Assembly: GCA_050184295.1 (NCBI GenBank)
Contig: JBFXAM010000038.1
Coordinates: 1-39,406 of the forward strand
DNA from: JBFXAM01 sp050184295
GTDB lineage: Bacteria; Planctomycetota; Phycisphaerae; UBA1845; Fen-1342
Direction of reading: 5' to 3'
DNA length: 39,406 nucleotides
A model generated the notes under the pieces. It was not told the DNA's origin, ran no database searches, and was given only the letters and a program-made list of their open reading frames with translations. Shown here in pieces: positions 7,839 through 14,946 of the stretch. The translations under genes were made by a program, and so were the position numbers. Numbering within the stretch: position 1 is the first letter of the stretch; every line of letters begins with the position of its first letter.

Positions 7839-10661
7839 GTGATTCCGATCAATCTGAAAGCGATCGTCGGACGGTTGAACGACACGTGTCGATCGGCGCT
7901 GGAGGGCGCCGCCGGACTGTGTCTCTCGAAGACCAATTACAACCTCGAGATCGAGCACTGGCTCTGCAAGCTCGTCGAGGCGAGCGACACGGACGCCGCG
8001 TTCATCTTCAAGCACTTCCAGGTCGATGCGCTGCGGCTGCGCCGCGACCTGATGAGCGCGGTTGATCGGTTCAAGGTGGGCAACTCGCGTCCGCCGGCGC
8101 TCAGCCCCGACACGATCGAGCTGGCGCGCGACGCGTGGCTGCTGGCATCGGTCGAGTTCAGCGCCGAGCAGGTCCGCTCGGGACACCTGATCGCGAGCCT
8201 GTTGCTCGACGACGCGCGCGGCCGGCTGGCGCGCGATCTGTCCGCCGAATTCAACAAGATCGCCGGCGACGCGCTGCTGAAGCAGTATCTCCAGATCTGC
8301 GCCGATTCGCACGAGCAGGCGTCCGCCACGCGCGCCGGCGCCGTGGCGGCCGCCGCCGCGCCGGGCGAGGGCGGCGCGCCGCGCAGCGGCGGTATGCTCG
8401 ACCGCTTCACGCTCGACCTGACCGCGCAGGCGCGGGCGGGGAAAATCGACCCGGTCCGCGGGCGCGACGTCGAAATCCGCCAGCTCATCGACATCCTGAT
8501 GCGCCGCCGGCAGAACAACCCGATCATCACCGGCGAGGCCGGCGTCGGGAAGACCGCCGTCGTCGAGGGCTTTGCCGATCGCATCGCGCGCGGCGACGTG
8601 CCGCCGCCGCTCGCCAACGTCGCGGTGCGCTCGCTCGACCTGGGGGCGCTTCAGGCGGGTGCGTCGATCAAAGGCGAGTTCGAGAATCGCCTGCGCGGCG
8701 TGATCGACGAGACCAAGGCCTCGTCGCAGCCCATCATCCTGTTCATCGACGAAGCCCACATGCTGATCGGCGCCGGCGGACAGGCGGGGCAAGGCGACGC
8801 CGCCAACCTGCTGAAGCCGGCGCTGGCGCGCGGCGAGCTGCGCACGATCGCCGCCACCACGTGGGCCGAATACAAGAAGTACTTTGAGAAAGACCCGGCG
8901 CTGACCCGCCGTTTTCAGGTTGTAAAGGTCGACGAGCCCGCCGAGGCCGATGCGATCTCGATGATGCGCAGCTCGGTGGAGTCGCTCGAACGCCACCACG
9001 GCGTTCGCATCCTCGACGAGGCGGTGACCGCGTGTGTCACGCTCAGCCACCGCTACATCAGCGGCCGGCTGCTGCCCGACAAAGCGGTCAGCCTGATCGA
9101 TACCGCGTGTGCGCGCGTCGCGATCGGCCGCAAGAGCACACCGCCGCTGATCGAAGACCTGCGTCGGGCGATTGACTTGAACCGCATCCGCATCGACGTG
9201 CTGGAGCGTGAACTCGCGGTGGGTGGGCCGCACGCGGCGGAGCTGGAGCGCGTGCGGGCGGACCTGGCGCGCTGCGAGACCGAACTCGCCGACGCCGAGT
9301 CGCGCTGCAATCGTGAGCGCGAGCTGGTGGAGCAGATTCTCGAACTCCGCCGCAAGCTCGAGAACGCCGCCGTTCCAAAGGCCGCCGCGAGATCGGCCGC
9401 TGTCGACGGCGCAGCAAAGCCGGGCGCGGCATCGCCGGCGGCTTCCTCCGCGTCCGCGGGTCCGGCGGCCGGCGCCGCGCCGTCGGCGGCGGCGCCGGCG
9501 GGCGCAGTCGCGGCTGCCGGCACGCCCGCGGTCGCACCCCCGCTGACGGACGCCGAACGCGCGCAGTCGCGCGCCGAGCTCGACCGGCTGTCCGGTGAGC
9601 TGCGCACGCTTCAGGGCGAGCGGCCGCTGATGCAGCCTTTCGTCGATCGGCAGGTGGTGGGCGAGGTGGTGTCAGCGTGGACCGGCATTCCGGTCGGACG
9701 CATGATGACCGACCAGGTGAATCTCGTGCTGCGCTTGCACGAGAAGCTCGAGGAGCGCATCGTCGGCCAGTCGCACGCGCTCGACGCGATCGCCAAGGTC
9801 GTACGCACCTCGCGCGCCGATCTCGGCGACCCGCGAAAACCCGTCGGCGTGTTTCTCTTCGTCGGCCCTTCCGGCGTCGGCAAGACCGAGACCGCGATCG
9901 CGCTCGCAGAGCTGCTTTACGGCGGCGAACAGAATCTGAACGTCATCAACATGTCCGAGTACAAGGAAGAGCACAAAGTCTCGCTGCTGATGGGCTCGCC
10001 GCCGGGATATGTCGGGTACGGCGAGGGCGGCGTGCTCACCGAAGCGGTCCGCCGCCGACCCTATTCGGTCCTCTTGCTCGACGAAATGGAGAAGGCCCAC
10101 CCGGGCGTGCAGGATGTTTTCTATCAGGTGTTCGACAAGGGCATGATGCGCGACGGCGAGGGTCGCGACATCAACTTCAAGAACACGGTGATCATCATGA
10201 CGAGCAACGCCGCTTCCGCCGCCATCATGAAGATGGCGCAGGATCCGGAGACGCGCCCGACGCCCGAGGCGCTGGCGGCGGCGCTGCATCCGGAGCTGAT
10301 GAAGACATTCAAGCCGGCGTTTCTGGGGCGCTGCACGATCGTGCCGTACTTCCCGCTCAGCGACGAGGTGCTCAATCAGATCATCGTGCTGAAGCTCGGC
10401 AAGATCGTCCACCGCGTCCGCGCCACGTATGGCGCCGCGCTCAGCTACGACCCCGGCGTCGTCGCCGCGATCAAGTCACGCTGCACCGAAGTCGAGAGCG
10501 GCGCCCGCAATGTCGACCACATCGTCTCCCACACCCTGCTCCCCGACCTCGCCGCTGAGGTGCTGGCGCGCATGGCGCAGGGCGAGGCGATTCAGCGCGT
10601 CACCGTCGGGCTGCGCGACGATCAGCAGTTCGAATACCGCTTCGGCAACGCGACGACATAG
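7839..10661 (+). CDS. clpV: ClpV (TssH), AAA+ ATPase that recycles the T6SS sheath
   Basis: The 940-residue ClpB-like protein has two AAA+ modules. Its N-terminal domain reads 'LNDTCRSALEGAAGLC' and 'NYNLEIEHWL', the pattern of ClpV rather than ClpB. Walker A 1 is GEAGVGKT (residues 232-239), Walker B is 'ILFIDEAH' near 299, and Walker A 2 is GPSGVGKT (676-683). ClpV pulls contracted TssB/TssC apart for reuse. The GTG start is preceded by AGGAGAG eight bases upstream. An Ala/Pro-rich low-complexity stretch (about residues 511-567) sits between the coiled-coil middle region and the second module. It ends the visible T6SS operon; no clear terminator hairpin with a T-run follows. Confidence 0.96.
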   Translation: MIPINLKAIVGRLNDTCRSALEGAAGLCLSKTNYNLEIEHWLCKLVEASDTDAAFIFKHFQVDALRLRRDLMSAVDRFKVGNSRPPALSPDTIELARDAWLLASVEFSAEQVRSGHLIASLLLDDARGRLARDLSAEFNKIAGDALLKQYLQICADSHEQASATRAGAVAAAAAPGEGGAPRSGGMLDRFTLDLTAQARAGKIDPVRGRDVEIRQLIDILMRRRQNNPIITGEAGVGKTAVVEGFADRIARGDVPPPLANVAVRSLDLGALQAGASIKGEFENRLRGVIDETKASSQPIILFIDEAHMLIGAGGQAGQGDAANLLKPALARGELRTIAATTWAEYKKYFEKDPALTRRFQVVKVDEPAEADAISMMRSSVESLERHHGVRILDEAVTACVTLSHRYISGRLLPDKAVSLIDTACARVAIGRKSTPPLIEDLRRAIDLNRIRIDVLERELAVGGPHAAELERVRADLARCETELADAESRCNRERELVEQILELRRKLENAAVPKAAARSAAVDGAAKPGAASPAASSASAGPAAGAAPSAAAPAGAVAAAGTPAVAPPLTDAERAQSRAELDRLSGELRTLQGERPLMQPFVDRQVVGEVVSAWTGIPVGRMMTDQVNLVLRLHEKLEERIVGQSHALDAIAKVVRTSRADLGDPRKPVGVFLFVGPSGVGKTETAIALAELLYGGEQNLNVINMSEYKEEHKVSLLMGSPPGYVGYGEGGVLTEAVRRRPYSVLLLDEMEKAHPGVQDVFYQVFDKGMMRDGEGRDINFKNTVIIMTSNAASAAIMKMAQDPETRPTPEALAAALHPELMKTFKPAFLGRCTIVPYFPLSDEVLNQIIVLKLGKIVHRVRATYGAALSYDPGVVAAIKSRCTEVESGARNVDHIVSHTLLPDLAAEVLARMAQGEAIQRVTVGLRDDQQFEYRFGNATT

Positions 10662-10983
10662 CCGGCCGCGACGCCGACGCGCACCGGATTGCAGGGCGGC
10701 GGCACCCGAGAGTTGGAAGCGGCGGCACACACGTGTTGGGAGCGGCGGGAGACGAGAGTGCGGCACGGCGGGATCGGTCGGCCGGATTGGCGGCATTCGA
10801 GTTTGGGGAGCGTCCTGCCGCAGTTCTCCGAACGGGCCGCGCCAGCGGTGGGCCGCCGGCCGTCGGACGTGCGTGTTGAGCCTGCCGACCTGGCGACAGC
10901 CCGGTCCGGCGGGCGACGTCAGTTGACTCCCCTCGACCGTGCCCGATCTTCGCCGGGCGGGCGCACAAACCTAGCCGGACGCT
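10662..10983. other. Intergenic stretch after clpV with no recognisable feature
   Basis: About 320 bp, GC-rich. Open frames here are short, Arg/Ala/Pro-rich and resemble no family I know. There is a small ACACGTGT palindrome near 10725-10740 but nothing that supports a gene or a clear terminator. Confidence 0.5.
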
Positions 10984-11190
10984 TCAGCCTTCGGAATGCG
11001 AACGACCCACACGCATTTCTCGATTGAGTTTGTCGTCACCGTCGGTGTCGCGGGAGTACGCGATCGGCTCATCGATCGACTGCGCGCCCAAAGCGAACTG
11101 CCCCGGCGTCCGGTTGGTCTCGGCGTTGTCGCGCAGCTCCACGACGCGACGTCGGGCGTAATCATCGTCCAGTGCCGCATCAAAACGACG
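10984..11190 (-). pseudogene. Possible decayed RHS-family C-terminal fragment
   Basis: On the minus strand a 68-codon open stretch ends at a TGA (10984-10986) and reads with normal coding composition: 'ALDDDYARRRVVELRDN', then 'GAQSIDEPIAYSRDTDGDD'. The pattern 'G...IDEPI.Y.RDTDGD' resembles the RHS repeat core ('Y.WG..YID..V.RDRDTDGDG'), which I know from RHS/YD-repeat proteins, many of them T6SS effectors. No start codon or upstream RHS region is present. The frame runs upstream into a dispersed repeat (11198-11287) and the reading ends before the conserved 'DAN' region. I read this as a remnant left between clpV and the tRNA gene; it may be chance similarity. Confidence 0.35.
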
Positions 11191-11197
11191 ACGGGTT

Positions 11198-11287
11198 GGC
11201 GCCGCGACATTCGTGTCGCGCGGCGGTTCCGCGCGGCCTGAAGGCGGCGGCTCGGTCCCGTGACATGATCGTTTTTCTTCGAGGCAC
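11198..11287 (-). repeat. Structured dispersed repeat, copy A
   Basis: On the minus strand this matches 34683-34771 on the plus strand with about eight mismatches and one gap over roughly 90 bases. It can form consecutive hairpins. One is GCGACA/TGTCGC around a CGAA loop, where the other copy has a G-T pair at the loop-closing position; another is the short palindrome GCGGAACCGC. Translations of such elements appear as spurious Arg-rich proteins. Function is unknown; a REP-like non-autonomous element is the simplest reading. Confidence 0.75.
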
Positions 11288-11517
11288 TGCGCTCGCGCTT
11301 GCGGCGCTCACCCGCGCGCATGCCCTCCGCCCCGCCGGCGTCGGAGCCGGGCACGCCGCCTTGCCCCGGGTTCGTCACTTCCTTCTCGATTCGCCGGTAG
11401 AAACCGTGATGCTCATCACGCCGGACGCCCTCGGCGGATTCGGCGTCGCCGGTCGTCCGGCCCGGCGCACGTGCCGCGGCACGCGGCGGCGAGTCGTGTG
11501 AACGACTTCGAAGTGAA

Positions 11518-11603
11518 CGGAGAGGGTGGGATTCGAACCCACGGTGGGGGATACCCACACTGGTTTTCAAGACCAGCGCCTTGAGCCGCTCGGCCACCTC
11601 TCC
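11518..11603 (-). tRNA. tRNA-Ser (anticodon UGA)
   Basis: Read on the minus strand, this is an 86-base tRNA. It has the acceptor stem GGAGAGG/CCTCTCC with discriminator G, a D-arm with GGCCGAGCGG, and an anticodon arm with CTTGAAAA giving anticodon TGA. A long class II variable arm follows (pairing GTGGG with CCCAC), then the T-arm GTGGG-TTCGAAT-CCCAC. The long variable arm and the anticodon both specify serine (UCA/UCG codons). No CCA is encoded. It stands alone, between the possible RHS remnant and the nos promoter region. Confidence 0.95.
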
Positions 11604-12240
11604 AAGTCGCTGTTTTCCGCTCGGAAAACCTGTTGTTCGCTACCGTGTCGCGCGTTGCATGCTCACAATCGAACCGAACGCGCGGCGAACGGCGTCCAGG
11701 CGAATCCGCCCGCGCGCGGCGGGCTGCACGCGGCTCGGTGTTCCGCGGGAATCATCCGCGTTCGCGACCGGCAATGCAACGGTTGAGGCGGCGGTGGCGC
11801 CCGCACTTGTGCGCCGGGTAAGCCCCGAAATCGAGCGCGGCCGTGCCGGGTCTCGGTCGCGTCGCCGCGCGGTTTTGCGTACCGCGGTGGCGGGTTCCGC
11901 TCGCGTAGCTGCGTGTGTTGCGGCGCTGGTCGGCGCGTAATCCGCCGCATGGCAGCGGGTTGTCCCGCGTGCGGCGTCGCGCGGGGCTGTGTGGAGGCGC
12001 GGCGGGGGTGTCTTGCGGTTGCTTGGCGGTTGGAGCGTGCCCCGTGGGTACGGGCGTCGTGCGCCCCGAGGTGCAGCGGCGGCAGGCGTGCGGCCGCTGG
12101 CGCCGGGGACGGTTGCGGTGAGCGTGGGGTCGCGCGGGGGGTCGGCGTCTGTGAGCGAAGCGCTGCCAGATATCGCATATTATCAGACGTGTGCTGTCCG
12201 ACCGAGCGGGTTCGGCACGGCCGACGGAGGCGCTCCGCAA
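11604..12240. other. Intergenic stretch between tRNA-Ser and the nos control region
   Basis: About 640 bp, very GC-rich until about 12160. All open frames are Arg/Ala/Gly-rich, lack plausible ribosome sites and resemble no family. The last ~80 bp become AT-richer. I see no gene here. Confidence 0.5.
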
Positions 12241-12267
12241 GTTCATGTGTGGCCGTAAGCCTTTATT

Positions 12268-12281
12268 GGAAAATCATTTCC
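12268..12281. promoter_or_regulatory. Inverted repeat upstream of the nos promoter
   Basis: GGAAA-ATCA-TTTCC is a perfect 5-bp inverted repeat, extendable with one mismatch to TTGGAAA. Its centre is about 75 bases before the predicted transcription start, a position often used by activators of the CRP/FNR type. It does not match the FNR/DNR box TTGAT-N4-ATCAA, so the protein that might bind it is unknown. Confidence 0.3.
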
Positions 12282-12313
12282 GAAATATTATGGGCGGCGG
12301 ACCGGGTTTTCGC

Positions 12314-12342
12314 TTGACAAGCGTATGAATCCGATGGATAGT
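12314..12342 (+). promoter_or_regulatory. Predicted sigma-70 promoter of the rrf2-nos operon
   Basis: TTGACA (12314-12319) is separated by 17 bases from GATAGT (12337-12342), in an AT-rich island within otherwise GC-rich DNA and 45 bases before the rrf2 start codon. The -35 matches consensus fully and the -10 in four of six bases. Transcription would start near 12349, inside the palindrome that follows. Confidence 0.65.
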
Positions 12343-12347
12343 AAATA

Positions 12348-12367
12348 TATGGATATAAATATCCATA
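12348..12367. promoter_or_regulatory. Perfect palindrome at the nos transcription start, likely Rrf2 operator
   Basis: TATGGATAT-AA-ATATCCATA is a perfect 9-bp inverted repeat with a 2-base centre. It covers the predicted start point and first ~19 transcribed bases, just before the rrf2 gene. Size and AT-richness fit operators of Rrf2 proteins such as NsrR. Related palindromes occur at 19976-19989 and 21717-21734. Autorepression by the adjacent Rrf2 protein is inferred from position. Confidence 0.6.
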
Positions 12368-12386
12368 ACTAGTTCATGGACGGCTC

Positions 12387-12812
12387 ATGATCTCGAAAAC
12401 CGCCGAATACGCCGTGCGCTCCTGTCTCTGGCTGGCGGAACACCCCGGTCAGGCGTGGACGGTGCAGCACATCGCGGCCGCGATCAACGTGCCCGCGAAG
12501 TACCTGGCGAAGGTCATGCAGCTCTTGGGACGTGCCAAGCTTGTGCGAGCGCAGCCGGGCCCGGGCGGGGGCTTCACGCTCGCGCAGGTGCCGGCGCAGG
12601 TGTGTGTACTCGCCGTGATCGACGCGGTGGATCCTCTGCCTCGGATCCGCTCGTGTCCGGCTGGGATCCCGGAGCACGACCTCGGGCTGTGCCCGCTGCA
12701 CGCGCGTCTGGATCAAGCGCTGGCGAGCGTCGAGAACTCGTTCCGCGAGTGCACGCTCGCGGAGCTGCTGCGGGAATCGGCGGAGCAGGATTCACCAGAA
12801 AGGAGTGAATGA
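12387..12812 (+). CDS. Rrf2-family Fe-S transcriptional regulator heading the nos operon
   Basis: The 141-residue Rrf2 protein begins with the family's 'MISKTAEYAVRSCLWLA' winged-helix pattern, continues 'VPAKYLAKVMQLL' (recognition helix region), then 'GPGGGFTLA'. The ligand loop has Cys90 and Cys102 with His105 (C-P-L-H), equivalent to IscR Cys92, Cys104 and His107. The middle cysteine position is Glu96, with His97 beside it. Such proteins bind an Fe-S cluster and sense NO or redox state; control of the downstream nos genes is inferred from its position as first gene. Its stop overlaps the start of nosZ (ATGA). The SD before the ATG is weak. A close paralogue lies at 21166-21699. Confidence 0.9.
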   Translation: MISKTAEYAVRSCLWLAEHPGQAWTVQHIAAAINVPAKYLAKVMQLLGRAKLVRAQPGPGGGFTLAQVPAQVCVLAVIDAVDPLPRIRSCPAGIPEHDLGLCPLHARLDQALASVENSFRECTLAELLRESAEQDSPERSE

Positions 12813-14887
12813 TGAATGCGCGGAAGTGGTGGTGTCTAACCGCTGTGGCGGTGCTGATCGTGGGCTGCGAGCGGAAGATTGAGGACGAGGACGCGGACGA
12901 CGACGCGGGGAGGCCGGGCGCGTCGCGGGTTCAGACCGCGGGCGGCGGCGGCAGCGTCGCGGACGCGGTCGCAAAGGAACGGAACCTGTCGCCCGACGAC
13001 GTTGTCGCGGCACTGAAAACGTACATGCCAAGCGGCCGCCATGACGAATATGTGCTATTTGCCTCGGGGGGGCACAGTGGGCAGGTGTTTGCGATCGGCG
13101 TGCCGTCGATGCGCCTGCTGAAGACGATCGCGGTGTTCACGCCGGAGCCTTGGCAGGGTTGGGGGTTCGGGACCGGCGAGGACATTCTCAAGGCCGGGGA
13201 CGTGAATGGCATCCCGGTTCGCTGGGCTGACACGCATCATCCCGGCCTGAGCGAAACGAACGCCGACTACGACGGGCAGTTCCTGTTTATCGGTGACAAG
13301 GCGAACTCGCGCGTCGCGGTGGTCGACTTGCGGGACTTCGAGACCAAGCAGATCGTCAAGAACCCGATCGCGATCAACGACCACGGCGGCTGCTTCGTCA
13401 CGCCGAACACGGAGTACGTCGTGGAGGGGGGACAGTATGGCACGCCGCTGGGATGGGAATACGCGCCCATCGAGGAGTACGAGAAGACCTATCGCGGCCT
13501 GGTGACATTCTGGAAGTTCGACCGTCAGAAGGGTCGCATCGACACGGCCCAGTCGTTCTGCATCGAGCTGCCCCCGTATTGGCAGGACCTGTTCGACAGC
13601 GGGAAGTTCGAGTCGGACGGGTGGGTGTTTGGCAACTCGATCAACACGGAACTCGCGACGGGCGGCATCGAGCAGGGGAAGCCGCCATTCGAGGCCGGCG
13701 TGAGCCAGCGCGACAACGACTACTTGCACATATTTGATTGGCGCAAGGCCGAAGCGGTGTTCAAGGCCGGCAAGGTCACGAAGCTGAAGGATTTCCCGGT
13801 CATCACGCTGCAGACGGCGATCGACGAGGGCATTCTGTACTTTGCGCCGGAGCCGAAGAGCCCGCACGGCGTGGACGTAACGCCGAAGGGCGAGTTTATC
13901 GTGGTCGCGGGGAAGCTCGATCCGCACGTGTCCGTTTACAGCATTGCGAAGATCAAGGCGGCGATCGCGGCGAAGAAATGGACGCCGGATCCCTATGGGG
14001 TGCCGATTCTCGACTATGACGCGGTGTCGGAAGCCCGCGTGGAGCTGGGTCTGGGCCCACTGCATACGCAGTTCGACGACAAGGGGTACGCCTACACGTC
14101 GCTCTTTCTTGACAGAGCGGTCGCGCGCTGGACGCTCGGCGGCGCGTATCAATCGCTGCACAGCGAACCGGCCTGGACCCTGGTGGCCAAGAAGAACGTG
14201 CAATACAACATTGGGCATCTGACCACGGCGGAGGGCGACGCGACGAGTCCCGACGGCAGATACCTCGTGGCGCTCAACAAGTGGTCGATCGACCGCTTCT
14301 TCCACCCCGGCCCGCTGTATCCGCAGAACTTGCAGCTCATCGACATCAGTCAGCCGGGCGACAAGATGCAGGTGTTGTACGACATGCCGCTGGGCGTCGG
14401 CGAGCCGCACTACGCGCAGATGATCAAGGCGGACAAGCTGAAGCCCTGGACGGTCTATCCCGAGGTCGGTTGGGATCCGGCCAAGCAGGCGGTCGATCCG
14501 GATGCGCCGAAGGCCGGCCAAGAGAAAGTGGTGCGCGACGGCAACACCGTCACCATCTACATGACCGCCAATCGCAGTCACTTCACGCCGGAGCATGTGA
14601 AGGTCAAGCAGGGCGACCGGGTCATCTGGAAGATCACCAACATCGAGCGTACCGAGGACGCCACGCACGGGTTCTCTCTGCCGGGCTACAACGTGAATCT
14701 GTCACTGGAGCCGGGCGAGGCGGCGACGCTTGAGTTCACAGCGGTCAATGCGGGCGTCTATACGTGGTATTGCTCCGAGTTCTGCTCGGCGCTGCACCTC
14801 GAAATGATGGGCTACTTCCTGGTTGAGCCCACGCGCAGCGCCAACGCGTCGAATTCGCCAGCGGCCGAGCCGGCCGGCACGCAGTAG
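12812..14887 (+). CDS. nosZ: Clade II nitrous-oxide reductase NosZ with lipoprotein signal
   Basis: The ~691-residue protein reduces N2O to N2. The N-terminus is a Sec-type lipoprotein signal (hydrophobic stretch ending 'VLIVGC', Cys19 from this start), not the Tat signal of clade I. The beta-propeller holds histidine motifs expected for CuZ: 'DTHHPG', 'NDHGG', 'SPHGVD', 'GPLHTQ', 'GEPHYAQ'. The C-terminal cupredoxin domain has 'THGF' and the CuA motif 'CSEFCSALHLEM'. Where clade I enzymes have Trp between the cysteines there is Glu, as in cytochrome oxidase subunit II. AAAGGAG lies six bases before ATG 12812; ATG 12809 is adjacent but too close to that site. A Ser/Ala/Pro tail of about 20 residues follows the CuA domain. 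Confidence 0.97.
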   Translation: MNARKWWCLTAVAVLIVGCERKIEDEDADDDAGRPGASRVQTAGGGGSVADAVAKERNLSPDDVVAALKTYMPSGRHDEYVLFASGGHSGQVFAIGVPSMRLLKTIAVFTPEPWQGWGFGTGEDILKAGDVNGIPVRWADTHHPGLSETNADYDGQFLFIGDKANSRVAVVDLRDFETKQIVKNPIAINDHGGCFVTPNTEYVVEGGQYGTPLGWEYAPIEEYEKTYRGLVTFWKFDRQKGRIDTAQSFCIELPPYWQDLFDSGKFESDGWVFGNSINTELATGGIEQGKPPFEAGVSQRDNDYLHIFDWRKAEAVFKAGKVTKLKDFPVITLQTAIDEGILYFAPEPKSPHGVDVTPKGEFIVVAGKLDPHVSVYSIAKIKAAIAAKKWTPDPYGVPILDYDAVSEARVELGLGPLHTQFDDKGYAYTSLFLDRAVARWTLGGAYQSLHSEPAWTLVAKKNVQYNIGHLTTAEGDATSPDGRYLVALNKWSIDRFFHPGPLYPQNLQLIDISQPGDKMQVLYDMPLGVGEPHYAQMIKADKLKPWTVYPEVGWDPAKQAVDPDAPKAGQEKVVRDGNTVTIYMTANRSHFTPEHVKVKQGDRVIWKITNIERTEDATHGFSLPGYNVNLSLEPGEAATLEFTAVNAGVYTWYCSEFCSALHLEMMGYFLVEPTRSANASNSPAAEPAGTQ

Positions 14888-14946
14888 CGGATTTGTGCCG
14901 GTCGATGGTCTGGCGTCGAAGCAAGCGGCAGGAAGGCAGGGTTGAA

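Noticed and set aside
6600..9233. Minus-strand open frame of 877 codons opposite tssG and clpV
   Set aside because: Same reason: Arg-rich antisense shadow of strong plus-strand genes.
10971..11597. Minus-strand open frame of 208 codons running through tRNA-Ser
   Set aside because: Its first codons are the tRNA itself and its middle is the dispersed repeat; a different minus-strand frame carries the RHS-like pattern.
11518..11603. tRNA-Ser as an integration (attB) site for the T6SS region
   Set aside because: No direct repeat of the tRNA 3' end and no integrase gene are visible in the window.
12268..12281. FNR/DNR box for anaerobic activation of nos
   Set aside because: The half-sites do not fit TTGAT-N4-ATCAA; kept only as an unassigned inverted repeat.
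13055..14668. Minus-strand open frame of 537 codons opposite nosZ
   Set aside because: Antisense shadow of a clear NosZ; composition is not protein-like.
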